From contig CM060731.1 in NCBI GenBank assembly GCA_030704615.1, positions 13,828,001-13,892,000 of the forward strand: a stretch of 64,000 nucleotides of DNA. Reading direction: 5' to 3'. Below the pieces are notes generated by a model. It had not been told where the DNA came from. It saw only the letters and a program-made list of their open reading frames with translations, and searched no databases. Position 1 is the first letter of the stretch; each line of letters begins with the position of its first letter. Source of the DNA: Takakia lepidozioides (taxonomy: Eukaryota > Streptophyta > Takakiopsida > Takakiales > Takakiaceae). Positions 19,858 through 31,576 of the stretch are shown here, one piece after another. Both the position numbers and the translations under genes were made by a program.

Positions 19858-20450
19858 CACGGAATTAGGACCTGCACACGTGGGATGATTGCTGACATGG
19901 CGTGAGCCTAGCCAGGCTCACGCGCAAGAATTCCGCCCTTGCCAACAAAGCTAACTATCTTGGAAAAGAGACATTAAATATCGTGAAGGAAGTGGTTCGA
20001 GATTATTTCATCGACAATGACATGTTGAGCTTGCGAAGCGTGTATGTGCAGTATGGGCTTGATGGTTTTCTCAATTTCCAACGCAAGCTGGAGGGGAGAA
20101 TGAGGGAGGCTTTAGCAGGTGATGAGTAGAGGGAGGACAGGATGAAGTGCAAGTTTGATAGCTGGGTGCAGGGTCGGGCACTGGATGGCACTTGGAATTT
20201 GAGGCAACTAATGGATACAGTTGTGAAGAAGACAACCGTCGGCGCCCGGTCCCTAGTTGAAAGGAATTGTTTGTGCTTGTCGATTGGTGGGCTGACATGG
20301 CAAAGGCCTATGCAAGAAGGAGAACCCGACGTCCCTGGAAGACAGGAAGGCCATCTGATGGCGAGGGGTCAATGTTGGGGGACTCGCAAGGACAACCGCG
20401 AGATATTTCGGAAGCGGGGGAGTCTAAAGGAATATGAAGACGTCAAGTAG
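19858..20450 (+). other. Unrecognised open frames (gene fragment?)
   Basis: Two consecutive frames, 19902-20129 and 20142-20450, together read like part of a helical protein (for example VVRDYFIDNDMLSLRSVYVQ). Another frame over 20280-20440 reads DWWADMAKAYARRRTRR, which also looks natural, so the frame is broken. No domain recognised. It is probably a relic of an unknown gene or transposon. Confidence 0.3.
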
Positions 20451-20890
20451 TTGTTCACCGTGAACGCGGGAAGTTGGCATGACAGCTGCAAAAACCAATC
20501 GACATAATAATTTGGATGTCAACTTGTTATAGGATCAGTCTACGGGTATGTGTTATGTTATGCTCTCTAACAGTTGACACTTTGGAGAAACGACACACTT
20601 AGCTAGATAGTGCTTCTTTCAGGCTCCCTCCATTGACGCAGCCGCAACAATATGATGTAGAATTGATTGAGATAACGTTTTGCGATGACAATTGTACGTT
20701 TGCTTGCTTTTGCAAGTAAATAACGCAGTTGTCATTAGTTGACTGCATTCGAACCCCTAACGATTTTGTACTCTTGTTTATGTTCATGTAATCACATGTC
20801 TTTCGAACAATTGTGAGAAAGTTGTTCACATGAACCGTTTGTGCGCCTAGGAGAGGCATGGGGTGCAATGGAGGAACTATTGGGGACACG
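20451..20890. other. Intergenic, nothing recognised
   Basis: AT-rich sequence with no supported frame or clear repeat. Confidence 0.5.
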
Positions 20891-20899
20891 TTAACTGCA

Positions 20900-21220
20900 G
20901 CAACTAACATTTAGGCATACGGCGGAAGAGATGCATTGGACATTATGGGGAGAAAAAACGGTATAGAATCCAATTTCCTACAGCTTCCAGCCATGTGTAC
21001 GTGGAGTTGATTTTGAGAATCATAGATGGGTTGTCAAACTTGTGTGTGATCCGGATTGGGGTGACACTATTGTTGCGTTCCGACACTAGACACATATGTT
21101 GGGAACCAAGTGGGAACAAAACATAGTTCAAACACCATAAGAAACAACTTGGGTTGGGGCCGCACACATAGGCGACGACGGAAATGCAACTTAGCAAGTG
21201 TGTGCTTGCCATCAGGAAAA
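20900..21220 (+). repeat. Dispersed family 'V', copy A (degenerate, + strand)
   Basis: Contains GCATTGGACATTATG, TACGTGGAGTTGATTTTGAGAA and ACACATATGTTGGGAACCAAGTGG in order. The same words, same order and similar spacing occur at 29868-30165 (+) and inverted at 23990-24250. In the better copies these words encode phrases such as VRGVDFEK and NCYK, so the family is an old protein-coding sequence. This copy has stops in all frames. Confidence 0.65.
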
Positions 21221-21329
21221 TATACTGGAATATCGATCAGTTTATAGACATTTGTTGCTAACGTTTGAGAGATGTCCTCCATTCGGGCTAGGGGATGTGA
21301 AGTGATGAGGACAACTGTGAAAACATTTC

Positions 21330-22215
21330 AGTATAATAGCATCACAGTGAAAATATTGAAACATTCTATTCATGACAAGCCAATCTATAAAACCCATATT
21401 CGTCGAAATCTAGAATTCCTTCAACTTGTTTAACAACTGCTCTGCTTGCCTTCAATGGCTCTTATGTTGATGGCGTCAACGTGGAACAATCGTAACGGCA
21501 AAAACCCAAAATCATAAAACCACAACTCGGGAGACTACCACCTGCTTGTTGTGGAAGTTCATTGTGGATTGTTTGTGAGACCGCCACATGCTTTGTGAAG
21601 AAGTTCATGGCATCACAGTGAAAATATTGCAACATTATGTCACGACTCGTCAGTCTATCAAACCCGTATTCGTCGAAATCTATAATTCTTTCTACGTTGT
21701 TAACAACTTCTCTCCTTGCCTCCGATGGCTCTTATGTTGATGGTGTCAACGTAGAACAATCGTAAATGCAACAACCCAAAAGCATAAAACGAAAAATAGT
21801 ATGTTTGTGAGACTGCCACATGCTTATTGTAGAAGTTGATTGCGGATTGCCACATGCTTATTGAAGAAGTTCATTCTTGATTTGCGCATGTGCAATTTTG
21901 TCATTGTGGGATTGTTCAATTGAAACTCACGTTTTTTGCATATTGCACAAAGTGATTGCAGATTGAAATTTTGGCACATCGGCCTACGTTACAAAAATGT
22001 TGTCCCTTCCCAACGGGTTTAGGGACGTGAAATGATGAGGACAACTTTGACAACATTTGACCATCATGGCAACACACAAAGACACATTGAAATGTGATGT
22101 CTCATCGCAAGTTAATGTATAATCCCCTATTCGTCCAAATCTATACTTCTTTCAACGTTGCTAACAACTCCTCTAGTTGCCTCTGATGGCTCTTCTGTTG
22201 ATGTTGTCGACCTGG
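21330..22215. repeat. Degenerate direct repeats, three copies
   Basis: The block CATCACAGTGAAAATATTG ... ATTCGTCGAAATCTA ... GATGGCTCTTATGTTGATGG starts at about 21337 and 21611, and a more diverged copy spans 22050-22210. Spacing of the first two is about 274 bp. A sub-block with GAGACCGCCACATGCTT also recurs. No gene on the plus strand. Confidence 0.6.
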
Positions 22216-22860
22216 TCACATGTGTGGTGGGGAGAGCCCTATGGTGGGAGCGGGTGCGCCATGCAGGGCCAATCACCAGGTGGTCTGCTCTATTTGGAGG
22301 TCTTGGAGGTCTCGGAGGACAGTATGTGTGATCGTTCGCTTGCCGTTGTGCCGCATCCAATGCTTGCACCAATGAGTCCACACTTGTCAAATTGGGCAAG
22401 GGAACACCAACGGACTGGCTGCCACAGTCTGTCTCCCATGTACCAAGAATCGCCAAGATGGATTGCTGAAATGAGTAAATTTGCTCTTCGTCACCCTAAG
22501 AAACATACTCCCCCATTCGCGCCATTTCAACCCTCTCTTCCATTTGGCGTAGCCAAGATTGCGCAACACGTTCCAGCGTCCTTAGAAACAGTTTCACGAC
22601 CGATTGGTATAAGGTCGTATGCGTCGATATCGGCATCGGGAAATATGTTATCAGGCAGCCGGAATAACCTGCCCTTTCTTTCTGCCCAATGCCCTCCGAA
22701 ATTTTGACAGAATAACTCCCTCTACTCCGGATCTGAAATGGCTCGAGCACGTACTGTGATCTCCCAGTTCAATGTCACCCAAAATTTCTCCATGTCAAAC
22801 TTTCGAGTCTTTCCTTTGGCATCCAACCCGTGCATCCTTCTATTTGCAACCCACTCCATA
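22100..22860 (-). other. Possible decayed 3' part of the minus-strand coiled-coil/RING-like gene
   Basis: Minus-strand frames 22456-22127 and 22750-22496 contain helix-like phrases (LVQALDAAQRQAND; RVAQSWLRQMEERVEMARMG) broken by frame changes. They follow the RING-like reading frame and may be its former continuation. Confidence 0.3.
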
Positions 22861-22871
22861 GTTTTGCCCCA

Positions 22872-23998
22872 CTAATCTCCATTTAGCCATTTCCGTGGGC
22901 CTTGGTCTAGTGATAGGGTGTACCGATTGTATTCATACCCTATGGGCATCACATCCTCCATTCCATACAACTCATAAAAACACTGGTGGATTGGTGTATG
23001 GTAGTGCGGACATACACAAGCATTATGGGCCGCCGATGCAATGCCAGTAGGGTGGAACATATGTCCACAAGATCCCAACACGTGTGCTCCCTCTGGCTCG
23101 TAAGGATGTAGGCATACAAGGCAAGTTGTGCCATCTGTGATCCATGACGACACAAGGGCATAATTTATGTCGATACGCTCTAAAGGGAAAAAGTAGGCAT
23201 ATCTCCTGATGGCAGCAGCACTCCACTCCTCCTCTAATTCCAAGTCCCAGTTGATGCTGATGTTTGTATCCGATATCCTATGATCACACCGTTCGAACAT
23301 GGCACCGACATTGCCCCAAGTGGTGACGTGGGGGAAGGGCTCTGTACCCCGCGCAATGCGAAGGTTCTCGAACCATTGCATGTTCGCGTAAATGCTATCC
23401 ACGCTCCGATCGGACATCGCAACAGCCTGTTCCTGTTGCAGGCGATACAATGCCTGTTCCGTTTGCGATTCCCACTCCGCAAGATTGGATGCCCACATGA
23501 CCCAATTGGGCCAACTCCCATGTCGTGGAACAAAGCTCTGCAGTTTCAATGCCTTCGCCATACGATAGGCAGTGGCCCGGGCAGTGTCTCGCTCCCTAAT
23601 CAGCTGCTCGACTTCCGTGCTGGTATCCAATTTAATTGAGGACCGCGAGCATTCTCCGGTTTCCAGAATGGGCGCCTCGTTCTCTCGTCCGCAATTCTTT
23701 GTTCTTCCTCGTTCGGCACAAGCTCCCTGACCGGATTCTCCATGGTCTGTGTGCTTTGCTGTACTCCAACAGGGACCATCACAGAGCTCTCCTCCAGCTC
23801 CTGTATGTGCCTCCTTTGTCTCTCCACCAACTCCTCTAGCTCTTCAATTCGACGGTCCCTCGCATCCACACTTGCTACCAATACGGGCTGACCTTCGATG
23901 TTGTGCATGAGCATTGGTGTCACGACACCCATGTCCATCGAAGAAGTCGATGCGGACACATCTCCTTCCAAGCCCACATGTGCATCCACCAACTCCAA
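22872..23998 (-). pseudogene. Coiled-coil protein with degenerate RING-like finger
   Basis: Two overlapping minus-strand frames, 23998-23600 and 23630-22872, read as one protein with a one-base frame change at about 23625 (or a tiny overlap). The first has a coiled coil (ARDRRIEELEELVERQRRHI). The second starts with a helical TEVEQLIRERDTARATAY and ends in a finger: CLVC, then CGHMFH, then CVCPHYHTP. A RING-H2 would need Cys after FHPT and in CPHC, but Gly and Tyr stand there, so two of eight zinc ligands are missing. Ubiquitin-ligase function is therefore unlikely for this copy. The last 50 residues (YNRYTLSLDQGPRKW) are distinctive but unknown to me. It lies directly downstream of family V copy B and may be part of the same mobile or multicopy gene. 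Confidence 0.5.
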
Positions 23999-24293
23999 TG
24001 TGGGTTCTCATGGTGCCTGCAATGCGTTTGCTTCCACTTGATTCCCATCGTATGTGTCCGGGATGTCGCTGTCGAAGTAAATTTTTCAGCCATGCCTCTT
24101 TATAGCAGTTTGCCAATCCACGCGTCTTTTCAAAATCAACTCCACGTACAGCATGGCTGCAAAGCCGTATGGAATTTGAATTATGTATAACTTTCTCCCC
24201 ATAATGTCCAATGCACCTCGTCCGCTCTGTGTCGGAAATGCTAGTTGGAGCAAGCTGGCGCATCCGCTTGGTTGTTCCTAGTCTGCACCTCAT
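23990..24293 (-). repeat. Dispersed family 'V', copy B (minus strand)
   Basis: Minus-strand frame 24293-23844 contains HAVRGVDFEKTRGLANCYKE and RWESSGSKRIAG, matching copies A and C. It is contiguous with the coiled-coil/RING-like frames, which suggests a single family gene with this block at its N-terminal end. Confidence 0.6.
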
Positions 24294-24299
24294 GCCTAT

Positions 24300-25880
24300 T
24301 CATATGCCACAAACGGTTAATGTGGCAGATTTTCACAAATGTTTTGCACCTGCTCATGGGCCATATCGCGTTTTCTGCAATGTCGTCCCAACCGTCATTC
24401 ACAGTATTTCCGGCCTATCATATATCTCCCAGTTGGCATCCTGCCTCGCTCCTTTTGCACCCCTTCCCCCTCTTTTCCGCGACGGACCTCCCCGCTCATC
24501 CCCGTCTCGCTCTCGACATTGGTCTCCACCGCCTTCTGCCGTTTTTGGGGACAGTTCGGCAACTAATTTATTGTAAACCCCTCAGATAAGTAGAAAATCC
24601 CGTAAAACCCTATTATTTTCGGTAAATATTTATTTTGAAATGTAGTTTGAAGCCAGGAGAGGGCTTAGCGGGAGGAAATCAGGAACGGTTTCGTAGAAAC
24701 TGAGCGCAAAACCCTCCCACCCAACCACCTGGCTTCCCTCTCCACCAGCTCAGCGGCGTCGAATGTTGAGCATCTGATGACCCACCAAGCCACTGTGGAA
24801 AATGAAAGTGAGGCTGGAATGGCATTGCCTTCTTTATATGGGTTTGGCTTGGGCCTGGAAGGTTCCGAAGAATCTTCTCGACGACCCGGCTAGTTCAGGG
24901 TTCAATCCCTCGGCCCACCGCGGTCCCCTTGGCGGTCCCCCATTGTCAAAATGAAAACAAATATAAATTTTACTAAAAAAAATTAAATTATATCGGAAAA
25001 AAAAAATGATCCGGCCAAGCGCGCTAAGAGCGGCCGCCGGGAAAAGTGCGTCTGCCGCCGCGCACTCGGACGGGAAAATTTAAAATAAAATAAAAACGTT
25101 ATAGCTGGAAGCAGTGTTCCTCAAAATCGCGACATTTCGACCTGGAAAATGGGTCATCGACTTTTACTAAGGCTTTACGGGAGTAAAAATTAAAAAATCG
25201 ACAGAAACCACCAATGGTCAGATATCAGGAGCCACATTTGCCCAACATAGGCCTGCTACAATATGACACTTGTAATATAGCCACTCTTGTAATTAGGTCA
25301 CCTCGTTAGTCTCACCATATGGGCACTGGTAGAATGTACATGTCGCCCTGCCTGCGTTTTTGGAAAAGTGAAAAAAAAAACACTGCTTGGAAGCTCAAAA
25401 TAAAAATAATGGGATAAAAGACAAAATGAGGGCGACCGCTTTCTTAGCGGTCACCGATAAAAGTGCTCCACCCTGCGCAGTCGCGCACTGGGAGAAAAAA
25501 AAACTGAAAGCACGAAATTTAAATCAAAATATTGGCAACACGAAGTTAGGGACCGTCGAAGTTGGCGGTCCCGTTATCACATCATCCTTCATAAACGGGA
25601 CCACCAACCCCGACGGTCACTGCACGAGTTCTATGGGTCTCCTCCTAAAAAAACCAGACCGCCGAAATCGGGACCGCTGGATGGCGGTCGGATATACGAA
25701 TATTGTGTTTTTTTTTTATAAAAAGAAACAAAACAGGGTATGGTGTATTTTAAATTTTATTAGCGGAGTGTATTTGTATTTGTAAGAATATCCATAGTCT
25801 CCCAAAGAAAAAACATGCTCGGTCCATACTATGGAACGGCTGCATGACGATCTTTTGAGGAATTTTTCTCGTCACAGGGA
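24300..25880. other. Intergenic, nothing recognised
   Basis: No supported gene. Open frames at 24211-24589 (+) and 25387-25785 (+) lack domain-like composition. Short repeated words around GGCGGTC/GACCGTC occur at 25430-25690. AT-rich spacers with A-runs lie near 24970 and 25370. Confidence 0.5.
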
Positions 25881-27430
25881 ATAATATGTAATGAGGAGGT
25901 AATGTTGTGCTTGGGATCTGGCCCTCTTGGATGAATCTGGACCTACACTCTACCCCTGCTCCTTCAGCACAACATGCCTCTGCACAAATCTTGCATACAT
26001 GCTTGTCTTGCTGCTAGCAGCTGACGATGACAACCTACATTTGCTCGAGGAAACACCCGACTCAATGTATCACAGTAGTTCCTATGGTCAATTGCATCTG
26101 CTACTCCCTATAATCCAACAGGCATTCACCTTCTTGCCTGCATTGTCCCACCATTGACTAGGGTCAGAAAAAGTATTCATTCCACAGCTTCTCCTCATCT
26201 GTGTTACCTGTTTCTGTATACGTTTTCTTTATGTTTTTGTCACATTTGGGGTTGATTCTGATAAGAGGCAAAAATAAGGGTGAAATGTATTGAAGAAGGT
26301 GCCTTCATTAGTAGTCCCTGATTTTATCAATTGTGCCGCTGCTGCTGCAGCTGCAGCTTCCAGTTGACCCTCTGTTTGTTCTATCTGTCCATCCACAATG
26401 AATTATACTTAATCTGGAGCTTCAAATCCGGCCCTCCGACATTCCCACTCTATCCCTGCTCCTTCAGCTGTCCATGTCTCTGCACAAATTAGACATATAT
26501 CCTTGCGTTGTTGCTCGCAGCTGACAGTGACATAGTATAATTGTTCTTGCAAACACCCCAACCCTACTTATGACAGTAGTTCCTATGCTGACTTGCGAGT
26601 GCTCCAACAACCATTCACCTTTTTGCTTCCATTATTCTAGCATCGACTGTGACCGGAAACGTAATCATTCCAGAGCTTCTCCTCGTCCTTGTTATATATT
26701 GTTCGATACTTTCATGTTGCCACATTGGCAGTAACATGTCAACGTCACTCCAAAACCACCATAGATCCACAACGACCCAACTTGCCGCATAATTCAACAG
26801 GAAAATTGGGGGACAACTCTCATAACAGGAAAAATAGGCTGAACTGTGTTGAAGAATGGGCCTTCATTAGCTGTGCAATTGTGTTGTTGCCGCTGCTGTT
26901 TGCAGTTGACCATTGGAGCCACTCAAATTACTTGTAGCCATTGATCCACAGGGAATCAGAAGTAATATTGTGTTTGAAATCCGGCCCTCTTGGTTGGAAC
27001 TTGGACCTCTATCCTTGGTACTTCAGCTATCCTTGCCTATGTACAAATCATGATTACTTGCTGCTAGCGGCTGACATTGACGGCGTTAAGTTAGACCAGC
27101 AAACACCCCAACCCTACTTACTACAATGGATCCAATTCTACATTGCATTTGCTTCTCCCTATAGTCCAACAGGCAATCACCTTTTTGTGTCCATTGTCCC
27201 ACCATTGACTGTGGTCAAAAGTATTCATTCGAAAGCTTCTCCTCATCGAAGTTATCTGTTTTTGATATTTTGCTACCACATCGGCAAAAACTTGTCAAAG
27301 TCAGCAGGAACCACCACAGATCCACCCAACGACCTAACTTACAGAATTTAATATGCATCTCATGGCCGAGTCTGATGAGAGGGCCAAACAGGCTGAAATA
27401 GGTTGAAGAAAAAGGTGCCCTCACCACATT
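25880..27430. repeat. Three degenerate tandem copies of a roughly 550-bp unit
   Basis: Shared landmarks in order: CCGGCCCTC, GACCT.CACTCTA.CC, CTTCAGC, CTGACGATGAC-like word, AAACACCC.AACCCTACT, CCATTGACT and GTATTCATTC.A.AGCTTCTCCTC, then TGAA.A.GTGCC/GGGCCTTCATTAG. They recur at about 25900-26315, 26420-26870 and 26950-27425. Each copy differs heavily from the others, so the array is old. The open frames in it are not conserved between copies. Confidence 0.65.
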
Positions 27431-28600
27431 GTCCTTGACCTTGTGTCATGACCGACAGAAAATATTACCTACCAAGAACCCAACATGACCTATTTGTGTG
27501 TGCTGCTTGTGTGTGTAGTCGGGTGTTGTCGGAATGGTCTGTGAGAACTACCACGGTGCAGCTGAGGCAGTGACTGAAACACCGCTGACCAAGAAGACTC
27601 TCCCAAGAACCTTGTATACATCAAGAAGAATACCAAATCATGATACTAATAGGAGCCGGTAGCCCACATTTGCAGGATGGACAAACTTCTTCACATTGTA
27701 CATTAAACAAAAGCCCCACTTTCCGATTGCGGTTGTTCTACCATCGTCAAATTTCCACTTGAGAGAGCTCTTGCGGTGTACTCATCATTTGCAAATGTCT
27801 CCATCTGCGATCGCTACGTGAAACCCCTCCGGGCTTAGGGTCGCGGTTACATCATCAGCCCAAAACCCAAGCTGCAAGACACCCCTCCCGACTTCAAACC
27901 GCGCCTGCTAAGACGAAGCGGTGACATCAAAGCATCCATCCCAGGCCCCTGCATATCTTCCGCTGGCTGGCATTCCATGCTCAATGCCCAATGCAAGGCA
28001 GAACGTGAATTGGGAAATATATGACAAGGATATTGATATATTTCCCAATTCACCGCCTGCCTTGCCTCGGCTCGATACTAAGAGAACAAACCGCGCCTGC
28101 TAAGACCAAGTGGGGACATCAAAGCCTGCATCAAAGGCCCCTGCATATCTTCCGCTGGCTGGCGTTCCAGGCTCTCAGCTCCATACTAATATAACAAAAC
28201 AAGCTGAAAAGGGTGCTATGGCCTAGCCCTCTCTGTTGGTGGCTACCCTAATGAGCAAACCTAAAAGGAAATTTGCGAAGTTTTTTAAACCTTCGGCACT
28301 TTCATTCATTCTATTCGTCAGAGGCTAAAATCCGTCTACCAGGCTTCTCTAGAAAACCTTAACACCACGTAGACAAACATTTTGTAGTAGCTGAAGTAAA
28401 ATACATTGCCATTGCTCCGGTTTGAACACTTGTTGGTGTCAAAGTGATAGTAGAAACTTTCACTGTTGAAACTGAAATGTATACTGCAAAATATATTCTC
28501 ATAATTACATCCAATGTTTGGCTTGGGGTGATAATAATAATATTTGACGCCTCCTGAAGGAAGCGTAAATTGTGGTATCTCTTCAGCCCGTGGGCTTACT
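27431..28600. other. Intergenic with a diverged 82-bp duplication
   Basis: The block from AAACCGCGCCTGCTAAGAC to TTCCGCTGGCTGGC occurs at about 27897 and 28088, about 191 bp apart. A hairpin lies between the copies. No gene recognised in the rest of the stretch. Confidence 0.6.
28005..28053. repeat. Perfect 18-bp inverted repeat with short loop
   Basis: GTGAATTGGGAAATATAT pairs exactly with ATATATTTCCCAATTCAC, loop GACAAGGATATTG. Pairing resumes outside after a small bulge (GCAAGGC with GCCTTGC). Such a hairpin could be the centre of a MITE or a small-RNA precursor. There is no evidence of transcription here. Confidence 0.75.
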
Positions 28601-28774
28601 GCCTTCCGTCTTAGGGTGATGGAATAAGGACTATGTAATGAAACGTTTCATAGTTGTGGTGAGGCCAGTGTGCATGATGCCAGTGTGCCATCAAGATCTG
28701 GACGCAGACTCGGAAATATCCCATTAGGCAACACCCAACTGATCGAGCATGCAACTTCCATTTTCTTCTTGCTA

Positions 28775-29068
28775 TCACCACATTGATGCACCAACAATAG
28801 TACATTTGGATCTGTAGCTGTAGGATGGCACACACCGGTCGGTTTGGTTTTTAGATTTTGAAGTTTTTGAAAAAGAGGGATGAACTTCAACACTAGTAGA
28901 GGTACTCAACCGCCTTCTCCGAATTCCCTTGATGCCATCCATTTCTTGGGAACAAACAACACTCTCCAATTCTTGCTGTACAGTTTGCTCAAGCTCATGC
29001 AATGCTTGTTGTGCCTCTTGAAGCTGTCTTTGTATTGTCTCCTCCTTCATTTTGTGAAGCTTGTCCAT
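28775..29068 (-). other. Short coiled-coil frame, unrecognised
   Basis: A 97-codon minus-strand frame opens with a clear heptad-type helix (RQLQEAQQALHELEQTVQQE) of about 40 residues, then becomes Ser/Lys-rich and unstructured. It may be one exon of an unknown or decayed gene. Neighbouring frames to 29200 add nothing recognisable. Confidence 0.35.
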
Positions 29069-29860
29069 GTCCTCTTTTTATATCAATAACTTCAACTCTA
29101 CCATTCCAAAATGTTTCTGCATGTCCTCTTTTCCGCTCATTACCCTTGTCTCTTCCATTGTGTGATTCTTCTCTATGTCCTCGTTATCGCATCTGGTGAA
29201 GTTGTCAACCTGTAACAGATGCACACATGTGTAAGGAAATTCTCCCCCATTGCTTTTCGCCTAAATCGTCTTATTAGATGAATACCAAGGATTTGAAGCA
29301 GGTTGAGATGCCGCTGTGTTTGCAAAGAACCATGGATCTGTGGACAAAGAACTCAAGACATGACACAAGGTGGTATGTCGGCAAAATTCGATATTCCAAA
29401 CTACAGTGTTGCGGCATGCTTCACAACTTGCATCGCCGTCTGGCATACAGTGGCGTTTTCTTGTTGTAGACCTCCGAATTCCTCAGCCACCAAAGTTCAA
29501 TTCTTGTGAACAAACCACACTTCGCCGCTAGCTTGTGCAATTGTGTCGCCTTCACAGGTGCAGAACCGGTTTTCTTCTGTTCATCCAGTAGGCACTGTTT
29601 TCATGCAATCCATGCAGCCTGCTTTATATCATTTGATTTCTAAACCGAAATCGAAACAAGACTCCCATCTCATTTGGACACCGATCAACGCGGCTCTCAC
29701 TTCAGAGATCAATCACACACACAAAAGCATAGGTTTCAGTCTTTCATACTAAAATCTCAACTCTTTCTCGCAATTGCGATACATTGCGATACACATGGCC
29801 TAGGGGGGGACACAAAATGAGGTGAAGCATTAACTTGCACCAACTTGGTACCAAACATTT
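29069..29860. other. Intergenic, nothing recognised
   Basis: No supported frame, RNA gene or clear repeat. Confidence 0.45.
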
Positions 29861-29867
29861 CCTCCGA

Positions 29868-30165
29868 TTGTGGAAGATGTGCATTGGACATTATGTGCAC
29901 AAACATTATATGGGAATCAACTTCCCTACAACTTTGTGGCCATGTTGTACGTGGAGTTGATTTTGAGAAGCCGAGTGGAATGACAAACTGCTACAAAAGA
30001 GGAATGGGTGGACTATACTTACGCTGCGACCATCCCTACACATATGTTCGGAACCAAGTGGAAACAAATGCATTGCACATGCCAAAAAACAACATAGGAG
30101 GTGGGGACGCGACATATAGGTTTGGGAGGAAATGTGTTGCCGATGACTTCAATGATGAATCATGA
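29868..30165 (+). repeat. Dispersed family 'V', copy C (+ strand), best preserved
   Basis: A 106-codon open frame at 29845-30165 contains RCALDIMCTNIIWES, HVVRGVDFEKPSGMTNCYKR and FGRKCVADDFND. Copies A and B match its order of motifs. It ends in TGA 30163. No coiled-coil or RING segment follows here, so this copy is truncated or fragmentary. Confidence 0.6.
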
Positions 30166-30900
30166 ACTTGACATCAACTGAAAACATTGGGTTGAGAGGC
30201 GATCAAATACATCCCTACCAAATGATTTTTGTTTGATTTCAAACTTTGCCAGTATGTTCAACATACCATCGTTGCCCATCTAGATGATTATTGATAAGAG
30301 CTCTGAAGTTACTCTGTGAGTATACTCTACATACCATCCGAAAATCGAAAAGAGAAATATGATATGAAATGGTTTTTGTTTGCTTTGAAACTTTGCCATT
30401 GTGTTTGACATACCATCTCGCAAGTCTCGCATTAATATGAGATCAAAGGAAATTCATTCAAGGGGCGATGAAAATCGTTCACCATCAGCACATGGTTTTT
30501 GTTTCATTTGAAACATTGCCAGCTGATTGCCAAAATACTATCTCAGAGGTCCCGGATGAATATATCCGGGATCAAGAGACACGCACAAATTCCAACAAAG
30601 CTTATTCAGCATTTCAAATATGCAACATGCACTAATTACTGTCGACAGAGAACAAGCTTATCAACACTTTCAAAGAGGTAGACAAAAGGATAATGACTTG
30701 AAGTGGTTCAATTACATTTCTATGAAATACTCACTGGTTCCTCATTCATTGATCGATACCTATTCCAAGATACAGAAGTAAGAAATCATGGAAGTACATT
30801 TGTCAAAATTTGTGCAAGCAATTTGGAGGTTGCTATGGCTTGCAATGTCCACAATTGGCATTGTCAAATTTTCTAGTCCGAGTCTAGAAAGATAATGTTT
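30166..30900. other. Intergenic with short degenerate repeats
   Basis: The word GGTTTTTGTTT.ATTTGAAAC.TTGCCA recurs at about 30230, 30370 and 30495, each followed by ACATACCATC-like text, giving a loose array of about 130-bp units. No gene. Confidence 0.45.
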
Positions 30901-30930
30901 GTATCCTCATCATTAGTGTCGTTCCGGTTG

Positions 30931-31494
30931 TCATGTGGGTTTGTTGGTGGAGACACCCCTCATTGGATGACGGTGGGTTCGCATCGGAGGAAGGCTCGTT
31001 AATGATGTGCTCATTGATTGGGTTTGCGGGGGGGCCCCTAGCATGTTCATTTGTGCTTCATGATCCGCCCTTGCCATTAAACGACGCGTTAAGGGTGATT
31101 GACACGACGCACTGAATTGAGTATCTTCTTGTGTTTCATGGGGTGGGGATGGCAAGTTGATTTCCCAACAATCACTGAAGCCAAAGGCCGACCACATCGC
31201 TGTAGTCTCTTCAGAACCATCATTTCCCTCAGGGCGGGGAATACTAGCATAGTCCAATTCCAATCCTTTGTTCCAGTCCGCCACTGATCCCCTAATATTC
31301 TCCAACATTTTGCGCAACACAGTTGTGCTTTCTGGATGTGGGGCGTTTCCCTGTTGAAGATATTCTTGGTATTCTTCACACCCGAGCACATATATAGTCG
31401 TAGTTTTCTCCAAAGTCCGATAGAATAAATTCCTCCCAATTGGTTGTTCATTGTAGTCCGAGGTATCGACATCTGTGGGTGGATTGAGTGGCAT
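30931..31494 (-). other. Unrecognised minus-strand frame of 187 codons
   Basis: Starts ATG at 31494 and ends at 30931. Composition is protein-like (mixed acidic/polar, few low-complexity runs), with LFYRTLEKTTTIYVLGCEEY and VLRKMLENIRGSVADWNKG segments that could be helical. No domain recognised, no neighbouring partner. The start codon lies just beside the 123-bp tandem array. It could be an exon of an undescribed gene or a relic. Confidence 0.35.
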
Positions 31495-31576
31495 TCGGAA
31501 GAATCTACGCTTCTATTCGCTCCAATGCCCTCCAAACTACCGAGAAAACATGCTTTGGTTTGAAGCATTTTTTGGC

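Noticed and set aside
24211-24589. Overlapping plus-strand frames of about 115-121 codons
   Set aside because: Cys/His/Pro-rich text lying partly opposite family V copy B; frames conflict and no domain is seen.
25387-25785. 132-codon plus frame
   Set aside because: Lys/Asn-rich translation of AT-rich sequence with A-runs; no homologue-like features.
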